Positions 1 through 7,686 of a stretch of 47,373 nucleotides of DNA are shown piece by piece (position 1 is the first letter of the stretch; every line of letters starts with the position of its first letter). The notes under the pieces were generated by a model. It was not told where the DNA came from. It saw only the letters and a list, made by a program, of their open reading frames with translations, and made no database searches. The DNA is from Thauera linaloolentis 47Lol = DSM 12138 (lineage in GTDB: Bacteria; Pseudomonadota; Gammaproteobacteria; Burkholderiales; Rhodocyclaceae): assembly GCF_000310205.1 (NCBI RefSeq), contig NZ_AMXE01000024.1:1-47373 (forward strand), read 5' to 3'. The position numbers and the translations under genes are program-made.

Positions 1-1560
1 CGGGCGCGGGCACTGCTCGAGCGCCTCGGCCTGGGCAATCGCGCCGGGCACTGGCCGCGCCAGCTGTCCGGCGGCCAGCAGCAGCGGGTGTCGATCGCCC
101 GCGCGCTGATCAACGGCGGCCGGGTGATCCTCGCCGACGAGCCGACCGGCGCGCTCGACAGCCAGAGCGGCGCCGAGGTCATGGCGCTGCTGCGGGAGCT
201 GGCCGCGGCCGGGCACACGGTGATCCTGATCACCCACGACGCCGGCGTCGCCGCCCAGGCGGCGCGCGTGGTGCGCCTCCACGACGGGCGCATCGTCGCG
301 GACGAGCGGACTGCCGCCGCCGCGCCCCTCGCCGGAGAGCCCCGCTTCCCCCACCCCACCGGGCAGGCGGGGGGCACCGCGCAGATCGATCTGCGCGAGA
401 CGCTGGCCAGTGCCTGGCGCAGCCTGTGGGCGAGCCGCTTCCGAACCCTGCTGACCTTGCTCGGCATCGTCATCGGCGTGGCCTCGGTAATCGTGCTGAT
501 GGCGGTGGGGCTGGGAGCGAGCGAACGTACCCTGGCCAATCTGGCCGCCTTCGGCAGCATCAACCGGGTCGAGATCTGGCCCGACGAGGATCCGCTCAGC
601 GCCCGGCGCGGCACGCTGAGCGAGGCCGACGTCGGCACCGTGCGGGCGGTGGCCAACGTCGAGGCGGTGGTGCCGTTCAATCCCCGCCAGGGCACGCTGG
701 TGGCCGGGGCGCATCGCTTCACGACCTGGGTGCTGGCGACCGGGGCCGACGGGGAGAAGGTCTTCAACCTGAAGCTGGCGGCGGGCAGCTATCTGAACGC
801 GGAGGACGAGCGCACGCTGGCCCCGGTCGTGGTGCTGGGCGCGCGTACCCGCGAGCGGCTGTTCCCGGAGCCGCGCACCCGTCCGGTGGGAGAGTACATC
901 CAGATCAACGGCCTGCCCTTTCGCGTAATCGGCGTCCTCGAGGAGACCGGCGACGACGAGGAGGACCATACGGCGATGATCCCCTTCGCCACCGGGGCGT
1001 TGCGCCTGTGGGGCTCGCCGCACGCCGGCGGGGTGCAGCTCAGGGTGGCCGATCTGGGACGGATCGACGAGACCGCCCGGGCGATCGAGCAGGCCTTGGA
1101 GCGCGCGCGGGGGGCGAAGGACTTCCGGGTGTTCAACAACCCGGCGCGGGTGCGGGCGCAGAATGCGGCGAGCCGGCAGCAGGCGCTGCTGCTGGCGCTG
1201 ATCGCGGGGATCTCGCTGGTGGTGGGGGGGATCGGGGTGATGAACATCATGCTGATGAGCGTGAAGGAGCGCACGCGCGAGATCGGCATCCGCATGGCGA
1301 CGGGGGCGCGCCAGCGGGACATCCAGTGGCAGTTCCTGGCCGAGGCGGTGGTGGTGTCGCTGGCCGGCGGCGTCGCCGGGGTCGCGATCGGGCTGCTGAT
1401 CGGGGCCGTGCTGGCGTGGTGGGCGGTGCCGGTGGTCTTCACCGTGCGCAGCCTGCTGCTGGCCTTCGGCTGCGCCCTGGCCACCGGGCTGCTCTTCGGA
1501 TTCATGCCCGCACGGCAGGCCGCAAGGCTCGAGCCCGTCGTGGCCCTGGCAGGGGAGTGA
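1..1560 (+). CDS. MacB-type ABC exporter, fused ATPase-permease (5' truncated by window)
   Basis: This is the C-terminal 519 residues of a fused ABC ATPase and FtsX-like permease. The reading frame is open from base 1, so the start and the Walker A motif lie outside the window. In the visible part the ABC signature LSGGQ is at residues 22-26, the Walker B segment VILADEP at 42-48 and the switch histidine at 79. A first membrane helix falls near 147-170, then a large periplasmic domain, then three helices near 395-419, 449-474 and 483-502. The [18 protein letters not shown] block after the second helix is typical of MacB permeases. Such proteins power macrolide, lipoprotein or peptide export with a MacA adaptor and a TolC-like channel; the adaptor would be expected upstream. 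The substrate cannot be inferred. Confidence 0.93.
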   Translation, partial: RARALLERLGLGNRAGHWPRQLSGGQQQRVSIARALINGGRVILADEPTGALDSQSGAEVMALLRELAAAGHTVILITHDAGVAAQAARVVRLHDGRIVADERTAAAAPLAGEPRFPHPTGQAGGTAQIDLRETLASAWRSLWASRFRTLLTLLGIVIGVASVIVLMAVGLGASERTLANLAAFGSINRVEIWPDEDPLSARRGTLSEADVGTVRAVANVEAVVPFNPRQGTLVAGAHRFTTWVLATGADGEKVFNLKLAAGSYLNAEDERTLAPVVVLGARTRERLFPEPRTRPVGEYIQINGLPFRVIGVLEETGDDEEDHTAMIPFATGALRLWGSPHAGGVQLRVADLGRIDETARAIEQALERARGAKDFRVFNNPARVRAQNAASRQQALLLALIAGISLVVGGIGVMNIMLMSVKERTREIGIRMATGARQRDIQWQFLAEAVVVSLAGGVAGVAIGLLIGAVLAWWAVPVVFTVRSLLLAFGCALATGLLFGFMPARQAARLEPVVALAGE

Positions 1561-1721
1561 GGGCATTTGCGCGGAGGCAATGTCGGCACGGGCGATTGCG
1601 GCAGAAACCTTGCTCCGCTACCCTGAGTCGAAGCGTATGTGCGCGTCGCCATCCGATCATGGTGCGGAATACACCCCGCTCCACGCGCACTCGATTTTCA
1701 TATACCCGCATCGGAGACCGC

Positions 1722-2171
1722 ATGAGCCTTGCTCCCGACTTCACCCTGCCCGCCACAGGCGGCCGCAGCATCACCCTGTCCGAACTGCGCGGGCGCAAGC
1801 TCGTGATCTATTTCTATCCAAAGGACAACACGCCCGGCTGCACCAACGAAACCAAGGATTTCGGCGCACTGCATGGCGAATTCGCCGCTGCGGGCTGCGA
1901 GGTGTTCGGCATCAGCCGCGACAGCCTGAGGAGCCACGAGAATTTCAAGGCCAAGCTCGAACTGCCCTTCGAGCTGATTTCCGATCCGGACGAAGTGGCC
2001 TGCGAAGCGTTCGGCGTGATGAAGCTCAAGAACATGTACGGCAAGCAGGTGCGCGGCATCGAGCGCAGCACCTTCGTGATCGACGCCGAAGGCCGGATCG
2101 CGCACACGTGGCGCGGCGTGAAAGTGGCCGGTCACGCAGCCGAGGTTCTCGCCGTCGTGCAGTCACTCTGA
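1722..2171 (+). CDS. bcp: Peroxiredoxin, Bcp/PrxQ family
   Basis: A 149-residue thiol peroxidase that reduces hydrogen and organic peroxides in the cytoplasm. The peroxidatic motif TPGC gives Cys40. The usual resolving cysteine five residues later is replaced by Lys45; the other cysteines are Cys59 and Cys94, so the resolving mechanism is unclear (possibly 1-Cys, or resolution by another residue or thiol). The start is the ATG preceded by GGAG at 1713-1716, five bases upstream, and the length fits the family. It lies in the same direction as the phoH-like gene, 47 bases downstream, so co-transcription is possible. Confidence 0.95.
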   Translation: MSLAPDFTLPATGGRSITLSELRGRKLVIYFYPKDNTPGCTNETKDFGALHGEFAAAGCEVFGISRDSLRSHENFKAKLELPFELISDPDEVACEAFGVMKLKNMYGKQVRGIERSTFVIDAEGRIAHTWRGVKVAGHAAEVLAVVQSL

Positions 2172-2218
2172 CATACACCCCGCAACGCGCCTTTCCGCCT
2201 CCCACCCGAGCCCAGACC

Positions 2219-3703
2219 ATGTCCACGACCGCCAAGACCAAGACGCCAAAAGCGCAAGCCAAGACACCCAAAGCCGCCACATCCGCCTCTGCCAAGCGCA
2301 CCAAGGCGGTGAAGAAAGGCGCCTGCAAGCTGTTCGTGCTGGACACCAACGTGCTGATGCACGACCCCACCAGCCTGTTCCGCTTCGAAGAGCACGATCT
2401 CTACGTGCCGATCATGACGCTGGAGGAGCTGGACAACAACAAGAAGGGCACGACCGAGGTCGCGCGCAACACCCGCCAGGCCAGCCGCATGCTGGACGAG
2501 ATCGTCAGCACGTCTCCCAACGGCATCGACGAAGGCATCGCACTCGACCTGCCCTCGCATGGTCTGGCCACCGGCCGCCTCTTCCTCCAGACCGAGGCCA
2601 TCGACATCGTCCTGCCCGCGGCCCTTCCCACCGCGCGCGGCGACAACCAGATCCTGGCCGTCGTGACCCACCTGGCAGAGCGCCATCCCGCGCGTGAAGT
2701 CATCCTGGTGTCGAAAGACATCAACATGCGCATCAAGGCCCGCGCGCTCGGACTTGCCGCGCAGGACTACTTCAACGACAAGGTGCTCGAGGACAGCGAC
2801 CTGCTGTACACCGGCACCCGCGAACTGCCGGCCGACTTCTGGGAAAGCCATGGCCGCGGCATGGAATCCTGGAAGGAGGAAAGCCATACCTACTACCGCC
2901 TGTCCGGGCCGCTCGCGCCCGACATGCTGGTGAATGAGTTCGTCTACGAAAACAGCGGAGACAACCCCCTGCAGGCCTGGGTGAAGGAGCGCGACGGCCG
3001 CAAGGTGCTGCTCGAGACGCTGGTCGACTACAGCCACCAGAGGAACAACGTGTGGGGCATCATCGCGCGCAACCGCGAGCAGAACTTCGCGCTGAACCTG
3101 CTGATGAACCCGGACATCGACTTCGTCACCCTGCTCGGCCAGGCCGGTACCGGCAAGACCCTGCTGACGCTTGCCGCCGGCCTGACCCAGGTGCTGGAAA
3201 GCAAGCGTTACTCCGAGATCATCATGACCCGCGTCACCGTATCGGTGGGCGAGGACATCGGCTTTCTGCCCGGCACGGAGGAAGAGAAGATGGCGCCGTG
3301 GATGGGCGCGCTCGAGGACAACCTCGACGTGCTCAACGGCACTGCGGGTGAAGGCGGCGACTGGGGCCGGGCGGCCACGCGCGACCTGATCCGCAGCCGC
3401 ATCAAGATCAAGAGCCTGAATTTCATGCGCGGCCGCACCTTCCTCAACAAGTTCCTGATCATCGACGAGGCGCAGAACCTGACGCCCAAGCAAATGAAGA
3501 CCCTGATCACCCGCGCCGGCCCGGGCACCAAGGTGATCTGCATGGGCAACATCGCTCAGATCGACACCCCCTACCTCACCGAAGGCTCATCGGGGCTGAC
3601 CTTCGTGGTGGACCGCTTCAAGGGCTGGGCACACTCGGGCCACATCACACTGCAGCGCGGCGAGCGTTCGCGCCTGGCGGACTACGCCGCCGACGTGCTG
3701 TAG
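2219..3703 (+). CDS. PIN-PhoH fusion: PhoH family ATPase with N-terminal PIN nuclease domain
   Basis: A 494-residue protein. A Lys/Ala-rich, probably disordered tail of about 35 residues precedes a PIN domain (LDTNVLMHDP, Asp42 as a metal ligand). The PhoH P-loop domain has Walker A GQAGTGKT at 307-314 and Walker B FLIIDEAQN with Asp416. PIN-PhoH proteins (YlaK/PhoH2-like) are reported to couple RNA unwinding and cleavage and often occur as toxin-antitoxin-like or stress proteins; the RNA target here is unknown. The start chosen is the ATG at the beginning of the basic tail; an upstream extension of the frame overlaps bcp and is not protein-like. The neighbour bcp is 47 bases upstream. Confidence 0.93.
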   Translation: MSTTAKTKTPKAQAKTPKAATSASAKRTKAVKKGACKLFVLDTNVLMHDPTSLFRFEEHDLYVPIMTLEELDNNKKGTTEVARNTRQASRMLDEIVSTSPNGIDEGIALDLPSHGLATGRLFLQTEAIDIVLPAALPTARGDNQILAVVTHLAERHPAREVILVSKDINMRIKARALGLAAQDYFNDKVLEDSDLLYTGTRELPADFWESHGRGMESWKEESHTYYRLSGPLAPDMLVNEFVYENSGDNPLQAWVKERDGRKVLLETLVDYSHQRNNVWGIIARNREQNFALNLLMNPDIDFVTLLGQAGTGKTLLTLAAGLTQVLESKRYSEIIMTRVTVSVGEDIGFLPGTEEEKMAPWMGALEDNLDVLNGTAGEGGDWGRAATRDLIRSRIKIKSLNFMRGRTFLNKFLIIDEAQNLTPKQMKTLITRAGPGTKVICMGNIAQIDTPYLTEGSSGLTFVVDRFKGWAHSGHITLQRGERSRLADYAADVL

Positions 3704-3737
3704 GTCGCGGGACGCGTTCCGCAAGTCGTGCCATCCG

Positions 3738-3773
3738 CGCGCAAGATCCTGCCGGCAGGCGGGGTTTTGCGCG
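3738..3773 (+). terminator. Structured hairpin after the phoH-like gene, possible terminator
   Basis: The bases at 3738-3746 and 3765-3773 pair into a 9-bp outer stem with one G-U pair. It encloses the small palindrome CCTGCCGGCAGG at 3748-3759. There is no clear U-tract after the outer stem; only four T occur, and they lie inside it. It sits between the phoH-like stop and the promoter of the next gene, so a weak terminator is the likely role, but this is inference. Confidence 0.3.
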
Positions 3774-3800
3774 GGATAAGCCTTTGCGCTGGCGGCGCCC

Positions 3801-3806
3801 TATAAT
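3801..3806 (+). promoter_or_regulatory. -10 element (TATAAT) upstream of the DUF294 gene
   Basis: A consensus TATAAT lies 29 bases upstream of the ATG at 3836, giving a predicted start near 3813 and a leader of about 23 bases. No good -35 hexamer is found at 16-18 bases spacing, so this may need an activator. Confidence 0.45.
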
Positions 3807-3835
3807 CGGCGCACCCGACCGACGACAGAACCGTC

Positions 3836-5734
3836 ATGACCGCCATCGCCGCCGACCTGCTGGTGGGAGCCAGCACGGACTTCCTGCGCAATTTCTCCCC
3901 GTTCAACCGCATGGAGGCCGACGCGCTCGCCTTCCTCGCCGAACGCGCCGTGCTTGCCTTCCATCCACGCGGAACCGACATCCTCACGCCCGCAATGGGC
4001 GTGCCGCGCCGTTTCCACATCATTCAGCGCGGCAAGGTCCAGGCCCGCCAGGCCGGCCCCGCAGCGGTCACCGAGTACGCCAGCCTGCCCCTGGGGCCGG
4101 GGGAGTGCTTCCCGATCGGCGCGATCTCGGCCCGGCGCCCGTCGACCAATGCCTATGTGGCATTGGAAGACAGTTTCTGCTTCCAGATAGGCGCCGAGGA
4201 GTTCTTGCAGTTGATGCAGATGAGCCCGGTCTTTCATCTGTTCTGCACGCAATACATCGCCAGCCTGCTCAGCCAGTCGCGCCAGCAATTGCAGACCACC
4301 TTCTCGCAGCGCGCGGCCGAACAGCAGACGATGACCACGGTCCTGGGGCAGCTCATCAAGCATGAGCCGGTTTGCGCGACCGCTGCGACACCGACGCGCG
4401 CGGTACTCGAGCAGATGAACGCGCAGCACATCGGCTGCGTGGTGGTGGTCGATGACGAGCGCCACCCCGTCGGCATCCTGACGCAAAGCGACCTGCTGCC
4501 GCGCGTGATCCTCGCCGCTTTCGATCTCGAGCGTCCGGTCAGCGAACTGATGACGGCCAACCCGCATCAGCTCGCCGCCACCGCCTCGGCCTACGACGCG
4601 GCGCTGGCGATGGCGACGCACGGCGTACGCCATCTTCTGGTGGTCGATGCCGAGGGCCGGCTCAAGGGAGTCGTGTCCGAGCGCGACCTGTTCTCGCTGC
4701 AGCGCATCGGCCTGCGCCAGATCCGGGCCAGCATCGAGAACGCGGCCGACGTCAGCGCCCTGCAGCGCGCCAGCAAGGACATCCGCCAGCTTGCCCTCAA
4801 CCTCATCGCGCAAGGCATCGGCGCCGAACAGCTCACGCAGTTCATCTCCACCCTCAATGATGCGCTCACCCGCCGCATCATCCAGCTTGCGCTCGAAACG
4901 CACGACCTGCTCGGCGTCGACTTCGGCTGGATGGCCTTCGGCTCGGAGGGCCGGCACGAACAGACGCTATCCACCGACCAGGACAACGGAATCATCTGGC
5001 AATGCGCCGAGTGGGAAAACCCGGTATCCATCCGCAACAGGCTCATCTCCTTCGCCCGGGAGGTCAACGCCAGCCTGGCGGCCTGCGGCTTCCCGCTGTG
5101 CAAGGGCAACATCATGGCAAGCAATCCGGACTTGTGCCTGACGCTGGACGAATGGAAGTCGCGCTTCGGCGCGTGGATTCGCGAACCCGACCCCGAAGCA
5201 TTGCTGAATGCGTCGATCTTCTTCGACTTCCGCGTGCTGTACGGCAACGAGCGTCTCGGCGACCAGCTTCGCAGTTGGCTCAACAAGGTGGTGCGCGGCA
5301 ATTCCGCCTTCCTGCGCATGATGGCGGGCAACGCGTTGTCCGTCGCCCCCCCGCTCGGCCGCCTGCGCGACTTCGTCGTCGAGGACAACGGCAGCATCGA
5401 CCTCAAGAAATCGGGGGCGCGGCTGTTCGTGGACGTCGCGCGCATCCTCGCGCTGCGCACCGGCGTCGATTCCAGCAGCACCGCCCAGCGCCTGCGCCAG
5501 GCCAGCGGCAAGATGGGCGTCTCGGCCGACGAAGTGTCGGCCATCATCGATGGTTTCCACTTCGTCCAGTTGCTGCGCCTGCGCTCACAGCACCTCGAGA
5601 CCGAACACGATGCGCCCGGCGACAACCACGTCAATCCCGACACGCTCAACGAACTCGACCGCCGCATCCTGAAGGAAGCCTTCCGCCAGGCGCGCAAACT
5701 GCAGATCCGCATCAAGCTCGACTATCAGCTATGA
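3836..5734 (+). CDS. cNMP-binding/CBS-pair/DUF294 nucleotidyltransferase-like regulator
   Basis: A 632-residue soluble protein. Domains in order: a cyclic-nucleotide-binding-like fold (about 15-135), a CBS pair (about 170-290), and a GlnD-like nucleotidyltransferase region (DUF294) with GSEGRHEQTLSTDQD at 369-383, followed by the DUF294 C-terminal domain. The G-S-x-G-R-x-E...TDQD pattern keeps the metal-binding acidic residues, so nucleotidyl transfer to a protein is plausible. In other proteobacteria this architecture usually sits beside a DnaQ-like exonuclease and a sodium/solute (acetate-type) symporter. Here only the exonuclease is present, overlapping by 4 bases (ATGA). The target is unknown. 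Confidence 0.9.
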   Translation: MTAIAADLLVGASTDFLRNFSPFNRMEADALAFLAERAVLAFHPRGTDILTPAMGVPRRFHIIQRGKVQARQAGPAAVTEYASLPLGPGECFPIGAISARRPSTNAYVALEDSFCFQIGAEEFLQLMQMSPVFHLFCTQYIASLLSQSRQQLQTTFSQRAAEQQTMTTVLGQLIKHEPVCATAATPTRAVLEQMNAQHIGCVVVVDDERHPVGILTQSDLLPRVILAAFDLERPVSELMTANPHQLAATASAYDAALAMATHGVRHLLVVDAEGRLKGVVSERDLFSLQRIGLRQIRASIENAADVSALQRASKDIRQLALNLIAQGIGAEQLTQFISTLNDALTRRIIQLALETHDLLGVDFGWMAFGSEGRHEQTLSTDQDNGIIWQCAEWENPVSIRNRLISFAREVNASLAACGFPLCKGNIMASNPDLCLTLDEWKSRFGAWIREPDPEALLNASIFFDFRVLYGNERLGDQLRSWLNKVVRGNSAFLRMMAGNALSVAPPLGRLRDFVVEDNGSIDLKKSGARLFVDVARILALRTGVDSSSTAQRLRQASGKMGVSADEVSAIIDGFHFVQLLRLRSQHLETEHDAPGDNHVNPDTLNELDRRILKEAFRQARKLQIRIKLDYQL

Positions 5735-6378
5735 GCAAGTGGCTAAGCCGTTTCCTGTCATCGCCCACGAACGATGCCCCGCTGCCGGACCAAGCCGCCA
5801 CCGCCCTGCGGCGCTGGGCCGAGCAGGCACCCGCCGATACCGGCCGTGCGCATTTCGAAACCCGCTACGTGGTGGTCAATACCGAGGCCACCGGCCTGGA
5901 TCTGGAAAAGGACCGCCTGCTCGCCGTTGCGGCGCTGGCCGTCGATGGCGGATTGCTCGCCCCTCACGACAGCTACTACGGTACGCTCGCAAGCCACCCC
6001 GCATCGACACTCGCCGAACTGCTCGGTGTGGCCGGCAAGGCCCCGCTGATCGTGTTCAATGCCGCATTCAACCGTACCCTGCTCGAACATGCGTTCGACG
6101 AGCATCTGGGCATCGAATCGGAGACCTTGTGGATCGACCTCTACTTCCTGCTTCCAGCGCTGTTTCCAGAACGCAACGAACGGCCGGCAAGGCTCGCAAC
6201 CTGGATGGAGCGCTTCGGCATCGAGACCTTCCAGCGCCATCATGCCCTTGGCGACGCCTGGGCCATCGCCCAGCTCTTTCTCGCGGCGCAGGCCAGAGCG
6301 TCCGAACAGGGCGCGCACACGCCACGCGCTCTGGCAGATATCGAGCGCACCCACCGCCAGTACCGCAGCCGGCTCTGA
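5731..6378 (+). CDS. DnaQ-like DEDDh exonuclease homologue with degenerate active site
   Basis: A 215-residue protein with an RNase T/DnaQ fold, translationally coupled to the DUF294 gene by the ATGA overlap. Exo motif I reads VVVNTEATGLD: Asn50 replaces the first catalytic Asp while Glu52 is kept. In motif II, VFNAAFNRTLL, Asn114 replaces the second catalytic Asp. Motif III keeps His170 and Asp175. Two of the four metal-binding carboxylates are therefore missing, which predicts loss of two-metal nuclease activity. It may act as a nucleotide- or nucleic-acid-binding partner of the DUF294 protein. The family assignment is secure from the overall pattern; inactivity is inference. Confidence 0.88.
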   Translation: MSKWLSRFLSSPTNDAPLPDQAATALRRWAEQAPADTGRAHFETRYVVVNTEATGLDLEKDRLLAVAALAVDGGLLAPHDSYYGTLASHPASTLAELLGVAGKAPLIVFNAAFNRTLLEHAFDEHLGIESETLWIDLYFLLPALFPERNERPARLATWMERFGIETFQRHHALGDAWAIAQLFLAAQARASEQGAHTPRALADIERTHRQYRSRL

Positions 6379-6472
6379 AGGCAGGGGCCGCCAGCCGCCA
6401 AGACCACACCCGCACCTTCCAAACCCTGTCGCGCCCGCCCGTCATCCGCTTCGCAGGCCCCGGAACTCCCGG

Positions 6473-6501
6473 TTTACAAGCAGGTTACGCCTGCGTATAT
6501 T
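6473..6501 (+). promoter_or_regulatory. Sigma-70 promoter of the NlpC/P60 gene
   Basis: The -35 element TTTACA (6473-6478) and the -10 element TATATT (6496-6501) are separated by exactly 17 bases; each matches consensus at five of six positions. The predicted start is near 6508, one base before the ATG at 6509, so the mRNA would be leaderless or nearly so. There is no Shine-Dalgarno sequence before that ATG, which agrees. Confidence 0.7.
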
Positions 6502-6508
6502 CCGCCGA

Positions 6509-7054
6509 ATGCAAATCCGCCCCTTCCTCCTCGCGCTGACGCTCGCCTTTTCCGGGGCCCAGACCGCCTTCGCGAAAGAGCCGGCCCGGCAGGTGGCGGT
6601 GGAACCCGAGCTTTCGGCAATCGACGATTACGGCTCGGCCGCCGAGCAGCTTGTCGATCAGGCTCTCGAATACCTCGGCGTGCGATACCGCTTTGGCGGC
6701 ACTTCGCCCGAAACCGGCCTCGACTGCAGCGGCCTGGTGCTGAACGTATTTCGTAATGCGATCGGATTCGATCTGCCGCGAACAGCAGCGGAAATGTCCA
6801 GAATGGGCGACAAGATCGGCCGCCAGGATCTGAAGCCCGGCGATCTCGTCTTCTTCAACACGATGCGCCGCACCTTTTCCCATGTCGGCATCTATCTGGG
6901 CGACGGGAAATTCGTCCATGCGCCGTCCAGCGGCGGCAGGGTGCGCATCGAGGCGATCTCGAGCAGTTATTGGTCCAAGCGTTTCAACGGCGCCCGCCGC
7001 CTGGTCGACGACAGCAGCGACACGGCAACGGACGGACTGGGCATCATCCGCTGA
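6509..7054 (+). CDS. NlpC/P60 family cell-wall peptidase, secreted
   Basis: A 181-residue protein with a Sec signal peptide (MQIRPF... ending at about AFA, residue 22). The NlpC/P60 domain has the catalytic cysteine in LDCSG (Cys73) and His125 in the SHVGIYLGDG segment, with a further His137. Enzymes of this family cleave gamma-D-glutamyl-diaminopimelate or nearby bonds in peptidoglycan peptides (Spr/MepS type endopeptidases). No SH3 or membrane anchor is visible. The start is fixed by the signal peptide and by the promoter immediately upstream. It is followed by a gap and a convergent gene. Confidence 0.92.
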   Translation: MQIRPFLLALTLAFSGAQTAFAKEPARQVAVEPELSAIDDYGSAAEQLVDQALEYLGVRYRFGGTSPETGLDCSGLVLNVFRNAIGFDLPRTAAEMSRMGDKIGRQDLKPGDLVFFNTMRRTFSHVGIYLGDGKFVHAPSSGGRVRIEAISSSYWSKRFNGARRLVDDSSDTATDGLGIIR

Positions 7055-7229
7055 TCAGCACCTGTCCCCTGCTCGATCCATCGACGGCACCTGCCGTGCA
7101 CACACCGGACGGCACCTGCTTGCCACGCATGCAGTAATCGCACGCCGTCATCGTGCAGCAATGTGGACGCAGCGCCTTCCCGGCCCCGCGGCCGGCGTTA
7201 GAGGCGGTGCAGGCCCCAGGCGGCAGACA
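7055..7229. other. Convergent intergenic region without a gene
   Basis: The 175 bases between the NlpC/P60 gene (+) and the DUF2325 gene (-) hold no credible reading frame. They contain a G+C-rich palindrome with CCGGCC and GGCCGG arms at 7180-7185 and 7190-7195 and a 12-base direct repeat (listed separately). The palindrome has no U-tract, so it is at most a weak transcription barrier. Confidence 0.5.
7083..7119. repeat. 12-bp direct repeat GACGGCACCTGC, two copies
   Basis: Two exact copies lie at 7083-7094 and 7108-7119, 25 bases apart. The first copy is also part of a short hairpin, ACGGCA-CC-TGCCGT at 7084-7097. No function is apparent; it may be a local duplication. Confidence 0.5.
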
Positions 7230-7565
7230 TCACTGTTTGCGTCGACATTTCTTTGCTTCAGTGCATGTAGAACACTTTTCCGCCATCCGCTGACCGAGTG
7301 CCTGCTGCAGGGCACACGTCGAACGCCGGCAGCATACGAACATCACACCTTCGCGGTTCGCCGCCTCGCGGAAGCGCTGCATCACGTTATGGCCGATGAA
7401 GTCGGTAAACAGGATCACCATGCCGATGCCTGCAGGCAGGGCGCTGCTGCGCCGTTGGTGGGTGGTATCGCGTCCGCTGACATGGCCCGCGATGCGGATG
7501 CCGAAGTTCGACAGGATATCGGGAATGTTGCCGAGACGGTCCGCGCCAACAAGTAGTGCATCCAT
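7230..7565 (-). CDS. DUF2325 domain protein, Cys-rich C-terminus
   Basis: A 111-residue protein that starts at the ATG at 7565 with GAGG seven bases upstream. Residues 1-92 fit the DUF2325 pattern: an N-terminal GADRLGNIPDIL-type Rossmann-like segment, a central hydrophobic strand VILFTDFIGHNVM, and VMFVCCRRS near the end. The C-terminal tail is basic and Cys-rich (Cys78, Cys79, Cys84, Cys98, Cys101, Cys107, including a CxxC), which could bind metal. Family function is not established. A Fur-box palindrome begins 15 bases upstream of the ATG, so iron-repressed expression is likely. The gene is divergent from the ferric-iron binding protein. Confidence 0.8.
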   Translation of the reverse strand: MDALLVGADRLGNIPDILSNFGIRIAGHVSGRDTTHQRRSSALPAGIGMVILFTDFIGHNVMQRFREAANREGVMFVCCRRSTCALQQALGQRMAEKCSTCTEAKKCRRKQ

Positions 7566-7579
7566 GCTTTGCCTCACAC

Positions 7580-7594
7580 TGAGAATGATTCTCA
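7580..7594. promoter_or_regulatory. Fur box between the DUF2325 gene and fbpA
   Basis: TGAGAATGATTCTCA is a perfect 7-1-7 inverted repeat. It matches the Fur consensus TGATAATnATTATCA at all but two symmetric positions. It lies between two divergent genes, one of which encodes a ferric-iron binding protein. A possible -10 for the minus-strand gene (TAATAT, complement of 7595-7600) abuts it, so Fur binding would block that promoter most directly. Confidence 0.85.
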
Positions 7595-7620
7595 ATATTA
7601 AGACACAGAATGTGATCCTT

Positions 7621-7649
7621 TTGCAACTGCGAACTCTTCTCGTTAATAT
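7621..7649 (+). promoter_or_regulatory. Candidate promoter of fbpA
   Basis: TTGCAA (7621-7626) and TAATAT (7644-7649) are 17 bases apart, each four of six to consensus. A start near 7656 would give a 31-base leader containing the ribosome binding site GGAAGG (7672-7677). The Fur box is 26 bases upstream of this -35, so another promoter overlapping the Fur box is possible. Confidence 0.4.
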
Positions 7650-7686
7650 CTGCACCTCAACCGACACCAACGGAAGGTCGCCGCAC

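Noticed and set aside
2132-3493. A 453-codon minus-strand frame opposite the PIN-PhoH gene
   Set aside because: The sense strand encodes Walker A, Walker B and PIN motifs; the antisense product has no family features.
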